Made by a program: the position numbers and the translations under genes
Source: an uncultured bacterium
GTDB taxonomy: Bacteria > Bacillota > Clostridia > Oscillospirales > Oscillospiraceae
Assembly: GCA_905215665.1 (NCBI GenBank)
Contig: CAJMQR010000030.1
Coordinates: forward strand, 1 to 11,015
Reading direction: 5' to 3'
DNA length: 11,015 nt
Part shown: piece by piece, positions 1-7,142 of the stretch
Position numbering within the stretch: position 1 is the first letter of the stretch
How the letters are laid out: every line of letters starts with the position of its first letter
Notes under the pieces: model-generated
Database searches by the model: none
Told to the model about the DNA's origin: nothing
What the model saw: only the letters and a program-made list of their open reading frames with translations

Positions 1-107
1 AGAAGCTCTGCGACCGCGTCGTCTGGCTGGACCATGGGAAGGTCGTGGAAATCGGCGGCAAGGAAGTCTGTGACGAATACTATCAATTCACCATCCGAGA
101 CAATTGA
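1..107 (+). CDS. C-terminal end of a polysaccharide/teichoic acid ABC export ATPase (Wzt/TagH-like), partial
   Basis: Reading from base 3, 34 codons lead to a TGA at 105-107; the 5' part lies outside the window. The peptide contains CDRVVWLDHGKVVEIG followed by a Lys-Glu-Val segment and a terminal DEYYQF. That is the usual end of the nucleotide-binding domain in ABC ATPases that export polysaccharides or teichoic acids: the strand after the H-loop (R-hydrophobic-W-L-x-x-G-K/R), then a short acidic helix and an aromatic tail. Wzt proteins of O-antigen systems often carry an extra C-terminal carbohydrate-binding domain; this one stops at once, so it resembles the short TagH/RfbE form. The stop overlaps the SD of the next gene, so it is probably co-transcribed with the glycosyltransferases. 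The Walker motifs are not visible here, so the assignment rests on the tail and the context. Confidence 0.7.
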   Translation, partial: KLCDRVVWLDHGKVVEIGGKEVCDEYYQFTIRDN

Positions 108-110
108 GGA
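106..110 (+). promoter_or_regulatory. Shine-Dalgarno GAGGA that fixes the start of the first glycosyltransferase
   Basis: GAGGA ends 5 nt before the ATG at 116-118. An upstream in-frame TTG at 104-106 would lie on top of this SD and has none of its own, so ATG 116 is preferred. An ATG at 111-113 is out of frame. Confidence 0.7.
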
Positions 111-115
111 ATGCT

Positions 116-1321
116 ATGAAAAAACTGCTTGCTGTTTTGAAACGCGACGGCGTCAACGGCCTTTGCAAAAAGGTCTGGCGGCGCCTGCGTAAGTATACCT
201 TTTCCCGCCGTAAGGTTCTGCGCACAATTCTGGAGGGCAATTACCGCAAAATCATTGTCTTTGAAAACGGCTTTGGCTGGGATCGTATCATGCGGCAGCG
301 TCCGCAGCAGATTGCCCTGAATTTCCCCGCAGACGTGCTGTTTCTTTACGGTTCGTCCTATCCGGAGTATGACAATGCCGTCTTTGCCCGGCGTCTTGCA
401 GGCAACGCCGTCCTGCTCGACCTCAACGTCTATCGCAAGCCTCTCATGGAACTTCTGTCAGAGAAGAATGAAAAGTATCTGATGATCTATTCCTCGGATT
501 TTACACAGGAAGCGCTTCTGGATGTGTACCTTCGCAGCGGTTTCTCTATTTTGTATGAATTCGTAGATTCCCTCGATCCTGACCTCTCCAGTAAGGAACA
601 CTGCAGCCTGCTGCAGCGCTGCCAGGATCGTGTTTTTTCTCTTGAAAACACCTATGTTGTCTGCACGGCTACACGCCTTTTGGAGCTTGCACGGGCTTCG
701 CATCCAAAGCTCCGCGCAAGGCTCGTGACAAACGGTGCGGACTATGCCCATTTTCACTTCGCTTCCTCTGAGAGGAAAAGGATCGACGTTCTGGAAGAAC
801 AGAAGGCCGCAGGCCGCTGCATCGTCGGCTACTACGGTGCGCTGGCAAAGTGGATGGACTATGCCCTGCTGCGCGAGCTGGCGGCCGACCGGCACTACGC
901 AATCGTTCTGATCGGCGTAGACTTTGACGGTACCATTGGGGCTTCCGGCATCACTGAGCTGGAAAACGTACTCTACCTCGGCCCGAAGGGCTACGATGAG
1001 CTGTTGGACTTCGCTGCCTATTTTGACATCTGCACGATCCCCTTCCTCATCAACGACATCACACGCTCCACCAGTCCGGTGAAGCTCTTTGAATATATGT
1101 CCATGAACAAGCCCATCGTCTCCACCGCGCTGCCGGAATGTGAAAAATACCGCTCTGTCCTGATCGGCCATAATCATGCTGAATTCTGTCAGAAAATTCA
1201 CAGGGCAGAGACGCTCGCCGGAGACGCAGACTATCTGCGCCTGCTCGACGGCGAAGCACAAGAAAACAGCTGGGCCAACAAGTGCCGGGAGATTGTCTCC
1301 CTGTTGGACAGCGAAAGTTAA
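116..1321 (+). CDS. GT-B glycosyltransferase with QRPQ motif (paralogue of the 5286-6551 gene)
   Basis: A 401-residue protein, predicted to be a cytoplasmic glycosyltransferase of GT-B fold that moves a sugar from a nucleotide donor to a lipid-linked glycan before ABC export. The N-terminal 35 residues are strongly basic and amphipathic (KKVWRRLRKYTFSRR) with no signal peptide, suggesting peripheral membrane contact. WDRIMRQRPQQ at residues 55-65 matches the W-x(n)-QRPQH motif of TuaH-like transferases. The C-terminal lobe holds VTNGADY (204-210), YYGALAKWMDY (239-249) and, at 316-336, a TSPVKLFEYM-x(3)-KPIVS block. That block is the donor-binding segment in which the Glu of FEYM corresponds to the Glu of the GT4 E-x7-E region. 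Length is normal for the family. It sits 8 nt after the ABC ATPase and 10 nt before the next gene. Start chosen by the SD at 106-110. The sugar specificity cannot be read. Confidence 0.85.
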   Translation: MKKLLAVLKRDGVNGLCKKVWRRLRKYTFSRRKVLRTILEGNYRKIIVFENGFGWDRIMRQRPQQIALNFPADVLFLYGSSYPEYDNAVFARRLAGNAVLLDLNVYRKPLMELLSEKNEKYLMIYSSDFTQEALLDVYLRSGFSILYEFVDSLDPDLSSKEHCSLLQRCQDRVFSLENTYVVCTATRLLELARASHPKLRARLVTNGADYAHFHFASSERKRIDVLEEQKAAGRCIVGYYGALAKWMDYALLRELAADRHYAIVLIGVDFDGTIGASGITELENVLYLGPKGYDELLDFAAYFDICTIPFLINDITRSTSPVKLFEYMSMNKPIVSTALPECEKYRSVLIGHNHAEFCQKIHRAETLAGDADYLRLLDGEAQENSWANKCREIVSLLDSES

Positions 1322-1325
1322 GGAG
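1320..1325 (+). promoter_or_regulatory. Shine-Dalgarno AAGGAG that fixes the start of the two-domain glycosyltransferase
   Basis: AAGGAG overlaps the TAA of the preceding gene and lies 6 nt before ATG 1332. The open frame continues upstream to 1176, but those 52 codons run inside the upstream gene in another frame and read as low-complexity basic sequence, so they are not part of this protein. Confidence 0.75.
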
Positions 1326-1331
1326 AACCGT

Positions 1332-3479
1332 ATGTCAAAGGAATTTCTATATTTCGACCGATTGCCGGGCAGAGGCCCGGAGCAATACCCCGCGTTTCAG
1401 GGAGGCGCACCGTTTTTAGGGGCATTTCTATTTCTGCGGGATGTTGAGAGTTATTGTTTTGATCATTTGAGAAGCTTACTCGCACAAACCTATACAAATT
1501 TTGCGTTTGCCCTTCTTGTCCCTTCCTCACAGGTTACCGCCGCGGAAGAGAAACTACACGCCGGCGCCCTGGATGACCCGCGTATCCGCGTTTACGGCTT
1601 TGAAAGCGGTGAGACTGCACAGCTCGCCGGCGTTTTCCCCGAAAAAACAGAATACCTTTTTCAGCTCTCCAGCGGAATGAGGTTGGACAAGACGCTCTTT
1701 GAGCTTTTGTTCAGCGCGTTAACTGCCGCGGAGGAGGATTTCGACGTTGTCTACACGAATCAGTTGGACTACCGGAAAGAATCTTTTTTCAGGGACACTA
1801 TCGCCTCTGTGAAAAAGCGTGAGATTTGGCTGCCCTCGGCGGGCTTTCTCTTCCGCCGCTCACTGCTGGACAGCGGAAAGCTGAATGAACTTCAGCAGTT
1901 CGTTCTCACGAATCATTCCGTCAATGTCCTGCACCTGGATTTTTACGGTGTTTGGGATACGGACGTCCGTTATCATACATTCTACCTCACCGATGGGATC
2001 TTCCGCAATTTCCCGCGCTCCTCTCACTACTATTTCGACACCGATCCGACAGAACTGGAATTTAAGCTTACACCCATCGTCCCAAAGAACGGAAAGTCAA
2101 TTCTGTGCATTGTCCCATGGGCAAAGATCGGCGGTGCGGACAAGTTTAATCTCAACATATTTTCTTACCTGAAATCGCAAGGTTATCATATCTTCGCCGT
2201 CAGCACTGAGGTATGCGGCTATGAGGCACGTCAGGATATGGAAGACAGTGTCGAAGCCTATTATGATCTGACCACCTTCCTTGAGCGAAAATACTGGCCG
2301 GATTTCCTCTGCAGCCTGATCCGTACACAAAACATTCAGGTTATCTTCCAGTCGAGCAGTCTCTATGGCTATCATTTGATCCCGTGGCTGAAATATCAAT
2401 TTCCCAATCTTCCGATTTTTGACTATTTACATAGCGCAGATTTTTCATGGCGAAACGGCGGCTATCCGCGTGATTCCAACGCGGTTGCACACCTTTTGGA
2501 AAAGACCTATACCTGCAACGCATATCTGGCAAAGCTGATGATTGAAAGGATGCACCGTTCTGTCCGGAACGTCAAAACGCTCTACATCGGCGTGGACACC
2601 AATCTTTTCGATCCGTCACAGGTTGAAGTCACGGACAGGGAGACACTTGCTTTCTGTAAAGGAAAGCATGTGATTCTTTTCGCCTGCCGCTTCTCCAGCG
2701 AGAAGCGGCCGCTCTTTCCGATCCGCCTGATGCTGGAGCTTTCCAAGCGGCGCGACGATATTGTCTGCCTCATGGTCGGCGGAGGTCCGCTGGAAGCTGA
2801 TATCCATGCGCAGATCGCACAAGAGCAGCTCGAGAGTAAAATTCGCGTCATACCGATGTCCACCGATATTCTGCAATATTATAAGATGGCTTCTGTCACG
2901 CTCATCTGCTCTCTGTTCGAGGGTCTGACGCTGACGACCTATGAGTCTTTGGCAATGGGCGTTCCGGTCATCACCGCAGATGTCGGCGGCCAGAGGGAAA
3001 TTGTCAACGAGACGAACGGCGCAGTCGTTAAGGTGTATCAGGATATCCGAAAGGATCTGCAAAACTACGATTATAGCACGGAGGAACTTCAGGAATATAG
3101 CGACGCCGTCGAACGGATCCTCGCCACTACCTATGCTCCAAACGCGCTGAGAGAGAATATTACAAAAAACTACTCCTATCACAAACTGTTTTCCACCTTC
3201 CGCGGAACCATAGATTCACTGATCGAAAGCGGTTCGCATGTGGATCCTGCGCTGACCTCAAACCGGGAGCTGGCCGTCCGCTATCTTGTTCTCTTTAATG
3301 AAGCGTCGCGCGTCAGCTTCGACAATACACTGCCCGACACCACGCCGCTGGAGCAGATGGGGCAGCGGATGTACCGCCACTGGTGGTACCGCGCCGCTCT
3401 GAAAACCGTACAAGCCCTGAAGCTCAACGTTCTGCTCCGAAAACTCTACTATGCGCTCAGAGGAGGCAAGGGGAGCTGA
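1332..3479 (+). CDS. Two-domain glycosyltransferase: degenerate GT2-like N-terminal domain + GT4 C-terminal domain
   Basis: A 715-residue protein. Residues about 28-235 resemble a GT2 (GT-A) domain: FLRDVESYCFDHLRSLLAQT (34-53) aligns with the usual opening strand and SxxxQTYxNFE helix. The canonical DDGS and DxD are missing: the expected metal site reads LFQLSSGMRLD (109-119), and no acidic pair is present. Residues about 255-630 are a GT4 domain: VPWAKIGGADKFN (261-273), RFSSEKRP (453-460), the MVGGGPLE strand-turn (481-488), and an intact E-x7-E donor motif at Glu530 and Glu538 inside FEGLTLTTYESLAMGVPVIT. The last 35 residues are basic and aromatic (HWWYRAALK, LLRKLYYALR) and could touch the membrane. 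The active part is therefore probably the GT4 half, acting on a lipid-linked glycan; the N-terminal half may be a binding or structural domain. The stop TGA lies in the loop of a hairpin before the next gene. Confidence 0.85.
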   Translation: MSKEFLYFDRLPGRGPEQYPAFQGGAPFLGAFLFLRDVESYCFDHLRSLLAQTYTNFAFALLVPSSQVTAAEEKLHAGALDDPRIRVYGFESGETAQLAGVFPEKTEYLFQLSSGMRLDKTLFELLFSALTAAEEDFDVVYTNQLDYRKESFFRDTIASVKKREIWLPSAGFLFRRSLLDSGKLNELQQFVLTNHSVNVLHLDFYGVWDTDVRYHTFYLTDGIFRNFPRSSHYYFDTDPTELEFKLTPIVPKNGKSILCIVPWAKIGGADKFNLNIFSYLKSQGYHIFAVSTEVCGYEARQDMEDSVEAYYDLTTFLERKYWPDFLCSLIRTQNIQVIFQSSSLYGYHLIPWLKYQFPNLPIFDYLHSADFSWRNGGYPRDSNAVAHLLEKTYTCNAYLAKLMIERMHRSVRNVKTLYIGVDTNLFDPSQVEVTDRETLAFCKGKHVILFACRFSSEKRPLFPIRLMLELSKRRDDIVCLMVGGGPLEADIHAQIAQEQLESKIRVIPMSTDILQYYKMASVTLICSLFEGLTLTTYESLAMGVPVITADVGGQREIVNETNGAVVKVYQDIRKDLQNYDYSTEELQEYSDAVERILATTYAPNALRENITKNYSYHKLFSTFRGTIDSLIESGSHVDPALTSNRELAVRYLVLFNEASRVSFDNTLPDTTPLEQMGQRMYRHWWYRAALKTVQALKLNVLLRKLYYALRGGKGS

Positions 3480-3485
3480 CTCCCC
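3470..3485 (+). promoter_or_regulatory. Intercistronic GC-rich hairpin enclosing a stop codon
   Basis: GGGGAG (3470-3475) and CTCCCC (3480-3485) are perfectly complementary around a CTGA tetraloop. The TGA stop of the upstream gene (3477-3479) is in the loop, and the weak SD GGAAG of the next gene starts directly after the stem at 3486. There is no T-tract, so it is not an intrinsic terminator. A role in translational coupling or mRNA processing is inference. Confidence 0.5.
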
Positions 3486-3497
3486 GGAAGAAAAGCT

Positions 3498-5276
3498 ATG
3501 AGTCGTCTAAAAAAATTTCTGTCTCTCCCCCTTCATGAAAAGAAAAAGAAAGTCAAACGCTATCTTTCATGGCAGATAGAACGCCGCTGCAAGCCGAAGC
3601 GCTATATTCCTGACGGCTATGCGAAAAAAAAGGAGCAGCCCTGCCTGATGCGGCCGAAGGTTTCCGTCCTGATGCCTGTCTACAACCATGCGGATGTGGT
3701 GTTTGATTCGCTGGATTCCATTCTGGCACAGTCTTACCCGAATCTTGAGATCATCCTGCTGGATGATGGTTCAACAGACGACCTGCTGAAGCGTCTGGAG
3801 CCGTACCGCAGGTATAAAAATCTGAAAGTCTACACCCAGAAGAATCAAAAGCTTCCCCGGGCGCTGACGCATCTGCACCGGCTCGCAGGCGGAGACTTCA
3901 TCACATGGACCTCCGCAGACAATGTGATGCATCCGCAGATGATAGAAAAGCTGGTCGAAAAACTGCTTTCCTGCCCGGAGGCAGCGTTGGTCTATGCCGA
4001 TGTTTCTCTGATCGGCGCGGACGGCAAGCCTTATTTTGGTCCATGCCGTGATACGGAACGCGACAGCAAAACCCCGCAGATCATCCGCCTGCTGCGCGAC
4101 GAGCGTCCGCTGAGCCTCGGAACGGACAACTATATCAACGCCAGTTTTCTCTACCGGAGGGAGTGCAGCGAGCTTCTCTTTGGTGTCTATGCCGATGATC
4201 TGATCGGTGCGGAGGACTACGATTTCTGGCTCCGGCTGGAAAAAAGCGGAAAGCTCGTGCATCTGCGCAACGACAAGCCCTATTATTACTACCGCGTGCA
4301 TGACAATTCCATGAGCCATGTGCTGGAAACAGAAAAGCAAAAGCAGCATCAGGACCGTCTGGAAAAACTCCGCCGCTATGAACAGGCGCGCATTGGCTGG
4401 GCGGAAAAGCGCCCAAATATTCTTCTGGACGCCGGTCTTCCTGCGCCGGAGGCGGCACGTCTGCGGGAAGTACTATCCGGCGCCGCCGTGGACGTCGGCG
4501 TGCCGGACGCAGAAAAAAACCTGCACTTTGCTGCGGAAAACGTCGGGCAGGGCGTAGGCATCCGCATAGAGCTGGAGCACTACATTCTGCACCATGCCGC
4601 GGCCGGCAAGGACATTGCGCGCGTTTTCCGCGGCCTTGCAGTACCCCGCGAGGCTTTCCGCGCAAGGAATCTCTATTCCCGTCCCTATCCCTCGGAGCTG
4701 CTCGGCGACCGACGTCCCATTTTCGGCTGTCACGTCTCATCCGCCCACATCGACCCTCAGGACGTCCGGCGGATTGTCGCCGCAAACAGCCGCATTCTCT
4801 TTGTTTTTGTCGATACCGGCCGCAGCGAAGCGCTCGCAGCGCTTGCCGCCGAACTGCCAAATCTGCTATACAGCGCCGAAGCGGAATACGGTACCGTGTT
4901 TTGGCTCTATTCCGCTTTCGCGCGGGTAATCGCCTTTCCGACACGCGATGATCAGACCATGTATCAGAATCTTCTGCTTGCTTACGCCACCGGCCGCCGT
5001 CTGAGCTATACGGAGGGGTTCTATGCGCTCTACCCCTTTACAGAGCACTTTAATGAGGAACTTTCCTTTTCCAGAGCGGATGCTGTCAGTGAGCAAGATT
5101 ACGCCGTTATGGACGCCTATGTAAAGGAATTCAGTCCTGTCGGGCGTCTGAACCGTCTGCTTTCCTACTATAACGCCGCGACGCAGGAGATGTATGTCGA
5201 GCGGCCGCAGTTCTATCTGGAAACACGAGCGGAAGAGAATTCGCCGGTTCTTGTCTGGGACGGCAATCAAGAATAA
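3498..5276 (+). CDS. GT2 glycosyltransferase with long unassigned C-terminal region
   Basis: A 592-residue protein. After a lysine-rich leader (residues 1-48, including HEKKKKVKRYL), residues 54-275 are a complete GT2 domain. VSVLMPVYNHADVVFDSLDS (55-74) opens it, DDGS is at 89-92, and the metal site is the variant TSADN (138-142, Asp141 in place of DxD). A catalytic-base ED pair follows at 239-240 in GAEDYDFWLRLE, and the domain closes with YYYYRVHDNSMS (262-273). It should be an inverting transferase using a nucleotide sugar in the cytoplasm. Residues about 300-592 match no family I recognise. They look like an alpha/beta Rossmann-type arrangement (ILFVFVD at 433-439; LLLAYATGRRLSY at 491-503) and might be a worn-down GT-B lobe. 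The start ATG has only a weak SD (GGAAG, 7 nt away) and follows the upstream stop by 18 nt in the same frame; an in-frame TGA just upstream rules out a longer start. Confidence 0.85.
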   Translation: MSRLKKFLSLPLHEKKKKVKRYLSWQIERRCKPKRYIPDGYAKKKEQPCLMRPKVSVLMPVYNHADVVFDSLDSILAQSYPNLEIILLDDGSTDDLLKRLEPYRRYKNLKVYTQKNQKLPRALTHLHRLAGGDFITWTSADNVMHPQMIEKLVEKLLSCPEAALVYADVSLIGADGKPYFGPCRDTERDSKTPQIIRLLRDERPLSLGTDNYINASFLYRRECSELLFGVYADDLIGAEDYDFWLRLEKSGKLVHLRNDKPYYYYRVHDNSMSHVLETEKQKQHQDRLEKLRRYEQARIGWAEKRPNILLDAGLPAPEAARLREVLSGAAVDVGVPDAEKNLHFAAENVGQGVGIRIELEHYILHHAAAGKDIARVFRGLAVPREAFRARNLYSRPYPSELLGDRRPIFGCHVSSAHIDPQDVRRIVAANSRILFVFVDTGRSEALAALAAELPNLLYSAEAEYGTVFWLYSAFARVIAFPTRDDQTMYQNLLLAYATGRRLSYTEGFYALYPFTEHFNEELSFSRADAVSEQDYAVMDAYVKEFSPVGRLNRLLSYYNAATQEMYVERPQFYLETRAEENSPVLVWDGNQE

Positions 5277-5285
5277 GGTGATCGT

Positions 5286-6551
5286 ATGAAAGAGAAGATT
5301 TCCAAACTTGTCAATGTCTATAAAAAATACGGTTTTTGCGGATTCTGCCGGAAGCTGTACGCCTATGTGAAGGCGAATTACCTGGATAAGATCAGCTTTG
5401 TGACGCTTTTCCGGCGCCGCCGCTACCGCAGGCAGCTTCATGAGCTGCTGGCCGGGGATTTTGACCGCATTGTCCTCTGGCGCAGCAGCTTCGGCTACAA
5501 CGTGCCGCTCTTCCAGCGACCGCAGCATATCGCTCGGAATCTCGCGCGGGAGCGCTGCCTCGTGTTCTACGAGGTCACGACGATGACCGACAAGGTGAAA
5601 ACCTTCCGCAGGCACGAGGACAACCTCTACCTTTTCAATTTCAACAATGTGCTGCTCAACCGCACCCTGATGTCCGAGCTGCGGCAGGTGCGCAAGCCCA
5701 AATACATTCAGGTCTATTCCACGGACTGGAAGCTTTCGAAGGAAAACATCGAAAGCTACCGCGCCGAGGGTTTCGGCTTTATCTATGAGTATATAGACGA
5801 CATCAGCCCGGAGCTGGCCGGCACCAAGGAGCTGCCGCAGTATATCACCGACAAGTATAACTACGCGATGACGCACGAGGATGTCTATGTCGTCGTCACC
5901 GCCGACCTGCTGCTGAAGGATGTCCTGAAGCACCGCAGCGGCGCGCGCGTCGCCTTCTCCTCCAACGGCGTGGACAACGCCTTCTTTCAGCATTTCGACG
6001 AGAATTACAGCTTTGAGCCGGAATTTCAGAAGATTCTCGACCTCGGCAAGCCCATCGTCTGCTACTACGGCGCATTGGCCAAATGGTTCGACTACGAGCT
6101 GCTGAAAAAGATCGCCGCGACGGGGAAATACAGCGTGGTGCTCTTCGGCATCCGCTACGACGAATCCTACGACCAGAACATCCACGGCGAGGAAAACATC
6201 TACTTCCTCGGACCGCGGGATTACCGGGTCTTGAAGAACTACGCCCGCTGCGCCGACATTTTGATGATTCCCTTCCAGATCAACGACATCACACGTGCGA
6301 CCAGCCCGGTCAAGATCTTCGAATACATGGCGCTGCAAAAGCCCATCGTTACGACGGACATGAACGAATGCCGCAAGTACGGCTCCGTCCTGATCGGCCA
6401 TGACCATGAGGAATTCCTCGCCCAACTGGAAAAGGCGCTGACACTTCGCCATGACACTGCCTATCTGGAGCTTCTGACAAAGGAAGCGCAGGAAAACGAC
6501 TGGAGCCGCAAGGCCGCCGCGATCATTGATATGCTCAAAAAAGACGAATAA
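5286..6551 (+). CDS. GT-B glycosyltransferase with QRPQH motif, last gene of the glycan operon
   Basis: A 421-residue protein, paralogous to the gene at 116-1321. A basic N-terminal arm (RKLYAYVKA, then LFRRRRYRRQ at 41-50) precedes the GT-B domain. FGYNVPLFQRPQHIARN (69-85) carries the TuaH-like QRPQH motif. The C-terminal lobe has IVCYYGALAKWFDY (257-270) and, at 332-356, an INDITRATSPVKIFEYM block followed by KPIVTT; Glu346 is the likely donor-contact residue. KYGSVLIGHDHEEF (364-377) and AQENDW (401-406) are shared almost exactly with the first paralogue. It should act in the cytoplasm on a nucleotide sugar and a lipid-linked glycan. The SD AAGGTG (5275-5280) overlaps the stop of the upstream gene, 5 nt before ATG 5286. 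A strong terminator follows 5 nt after its TAA. The sugar is unknown. Confidence 0.85.
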   Translation: MKEKISKLVNVYKKYGFCGFCRKLYAYVKANYLDKISFVTLFRRRRYRRQLHELLAGDFDRIVLWRSSFGYNVPLFQRPQHIARNLARERCLVFYEVTTMTDKVKTFRRHEDNLYLFNFNNVLLNRTLMSELRQVRKPKYIQVYSTDWKLSKENIESYRAEGFGFIYEYIDDISPELAGTKELPQYITDKYNYAMTHEDVYVVVTADLLLKDVLKHRSGARVAFSSNGVDNAFFQHFDENYSFEPEFQKILDLGKPIVCYYGALAKWFDYELLKKIAATGKYSVVLFGIRYDESYDQNIHGEENIYFLGPRDYRVLKNYARCADILMIPFQINDITRATSPVKIFEYMALQKPIVTTDMNECRKYGSVLIGHDHEEFLAQLEKALTLRHDTAYLELLTKEAQENDWSRKAAAIIDMLKKDE

Positions 6552-6556
6552 AGAAT

Positions 6557-6593
6557 ACCGTGCCTGCGATTTCACGCAGGCACGGTGTTTTTT
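6557..6593 (+). terminator. Rho-independent terminator of the glycosyltransferase operon
   Basis: A perfect 12-bp stem, ACCGTGCCTGCG (6557-6568) with CGCAGGCACGGT (6575-6586), closes a 6-nt loop. Beyond one G, a TTTTTT run follows at 6588-6593. It begins 5 nt after the stop of the last glycosyltransferase. Read on the - strand, the same hairpin is followed by an imperfect T-rich stretch (ATTCTTTATT), so it may also end xdhABC transcription weakly. Confidence 0.93.
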
Positions 6594-6644
6594 CTGTTTG
6601 TATCGATCTCCGATGAAAAAGTGGTCTTCCGCCGGAGATTCGCA

Positions 6645-7142
6645 TTACTGCGGCATCGGCTTGCCGAGGCGCTTATACATGGTCTTTTTCACCGCGCGGA
6701 TGATGTTCTCATAGCCCGTGCAGCGGCACAGATGGCCGGAGAGCAGCTTGCGCAGCTCGGCGTCCGTGTACTCCTTGCCGGACTCCAGAATCTCGACCGC
6801 CGTCATGATAAAGCCGGGCGTGCAGAAGCCGCACTGAATGGCCGCCTCGTCGACGAACGCCTGCTGGATATCGGACAGCTCGCCGTTCGGGCCCATGAGG
6901 CTCTCCAGCGTGCGGACACTCTTTCCGTTGACCCACACCGCCAGATAGATGCAGGAATTGTAGCACTCGCCATTGATGATGACATTGCAGGCGCCGCACT
7001 CACCCACCTCGCAGCCCTTCTTGACGGAGGTCAGGCGGTAATCGTTGCGCAGCAGATCGGTCAGGGACGCACGGACGTCCACGACCTTCTCGACGTCCTT
7101 GCCGTTGAGGTTGAAGCGGATCAGCTTATACTGGTTTTCCAT
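6645..7142 (-). CDS. xdhC: Xanthine dehydrogenase iron-sulfur subunit (2x[2Fe-2S])
   Basis: A 165-residue electron-transfer subunit that passes electrons from the molybdenum site to FAD in a heterotrimeric xanthine dehydrogenase. All eight cluster ligands are visible. The plant-ferredoxin-type N-terminal domain has Cys44, Cys49, Cys52 and Cys64 in KKGCEVGECGACNV and NSC. The helical C-terminal domain has Cys104 and Cys107 (CGFCTPG) and Cys139 and Cys141 (LCRCTGY). Length fits the small subunit (about 155-165 residues), and the order after the Mo and FAD genes matches E. coli xdhABC, whose naming is used here; other species name the subunits differently. Its ATG overlaps the xdhB stop by one base (TAATG), and an AGGAGG lies 9 nt upstream. 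No clear T-tract terminator follows on this strand. CO dehydrogenase and 4-hydroxybenzoyl-CoA reductase small subunits are related, but partner similarity favours XDH. Confidence 0.93.
   Translation of the reverse strand: MENQYKLIRFNLNGKDVEKVVDVRASLTDLLRNDYRLTSVKKGCEVGECGACNVIINGECYNSCIYLAVWVNGKSVRTLESLMGPNGELSDIQQAFVDEAAIQCGFCTPGFIMTAVEILESGKEYTDAELRKLLSGHLCRCTGYENIIRAVKKTMYKRLGKPMPQ

Noticed and set aside
1176..1331. 52-codon N-terminal extension of the two-domain glycosyltransferase
   Set aside because: It lies inside the upstream gene in another frame, reads as basic low-complexity sequence, and the strong SD at 1320-1325 points to ATG 1332.
3470..3500. SECIS-like element recoding the TGA at 3477 as selenocysteine
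   Set aside because: In bacterial SECIS the UGA lies at or before the base of the stem with a specific apical loop. Here the UGA is in a four-base loop of a short stem, and the upstream protein already has a complete C-terminus. Selenium use near xdhABC gives no support for this unrelated gene.
4866..6575. A 569-codon open frame on the - strand opposite the last glycosyltransferase
   Set aside because: Same codon-register effect as above; it covers the terminator and two sense genes and has no recognisable motif.
6606..6639. Hairpin ATCTCCG-N20-CGGAGAT as terminator of xdhABC
   Set aside because: Only 7 bp with a 20-nt loop and no T-tract on the - strand; it could be chance.
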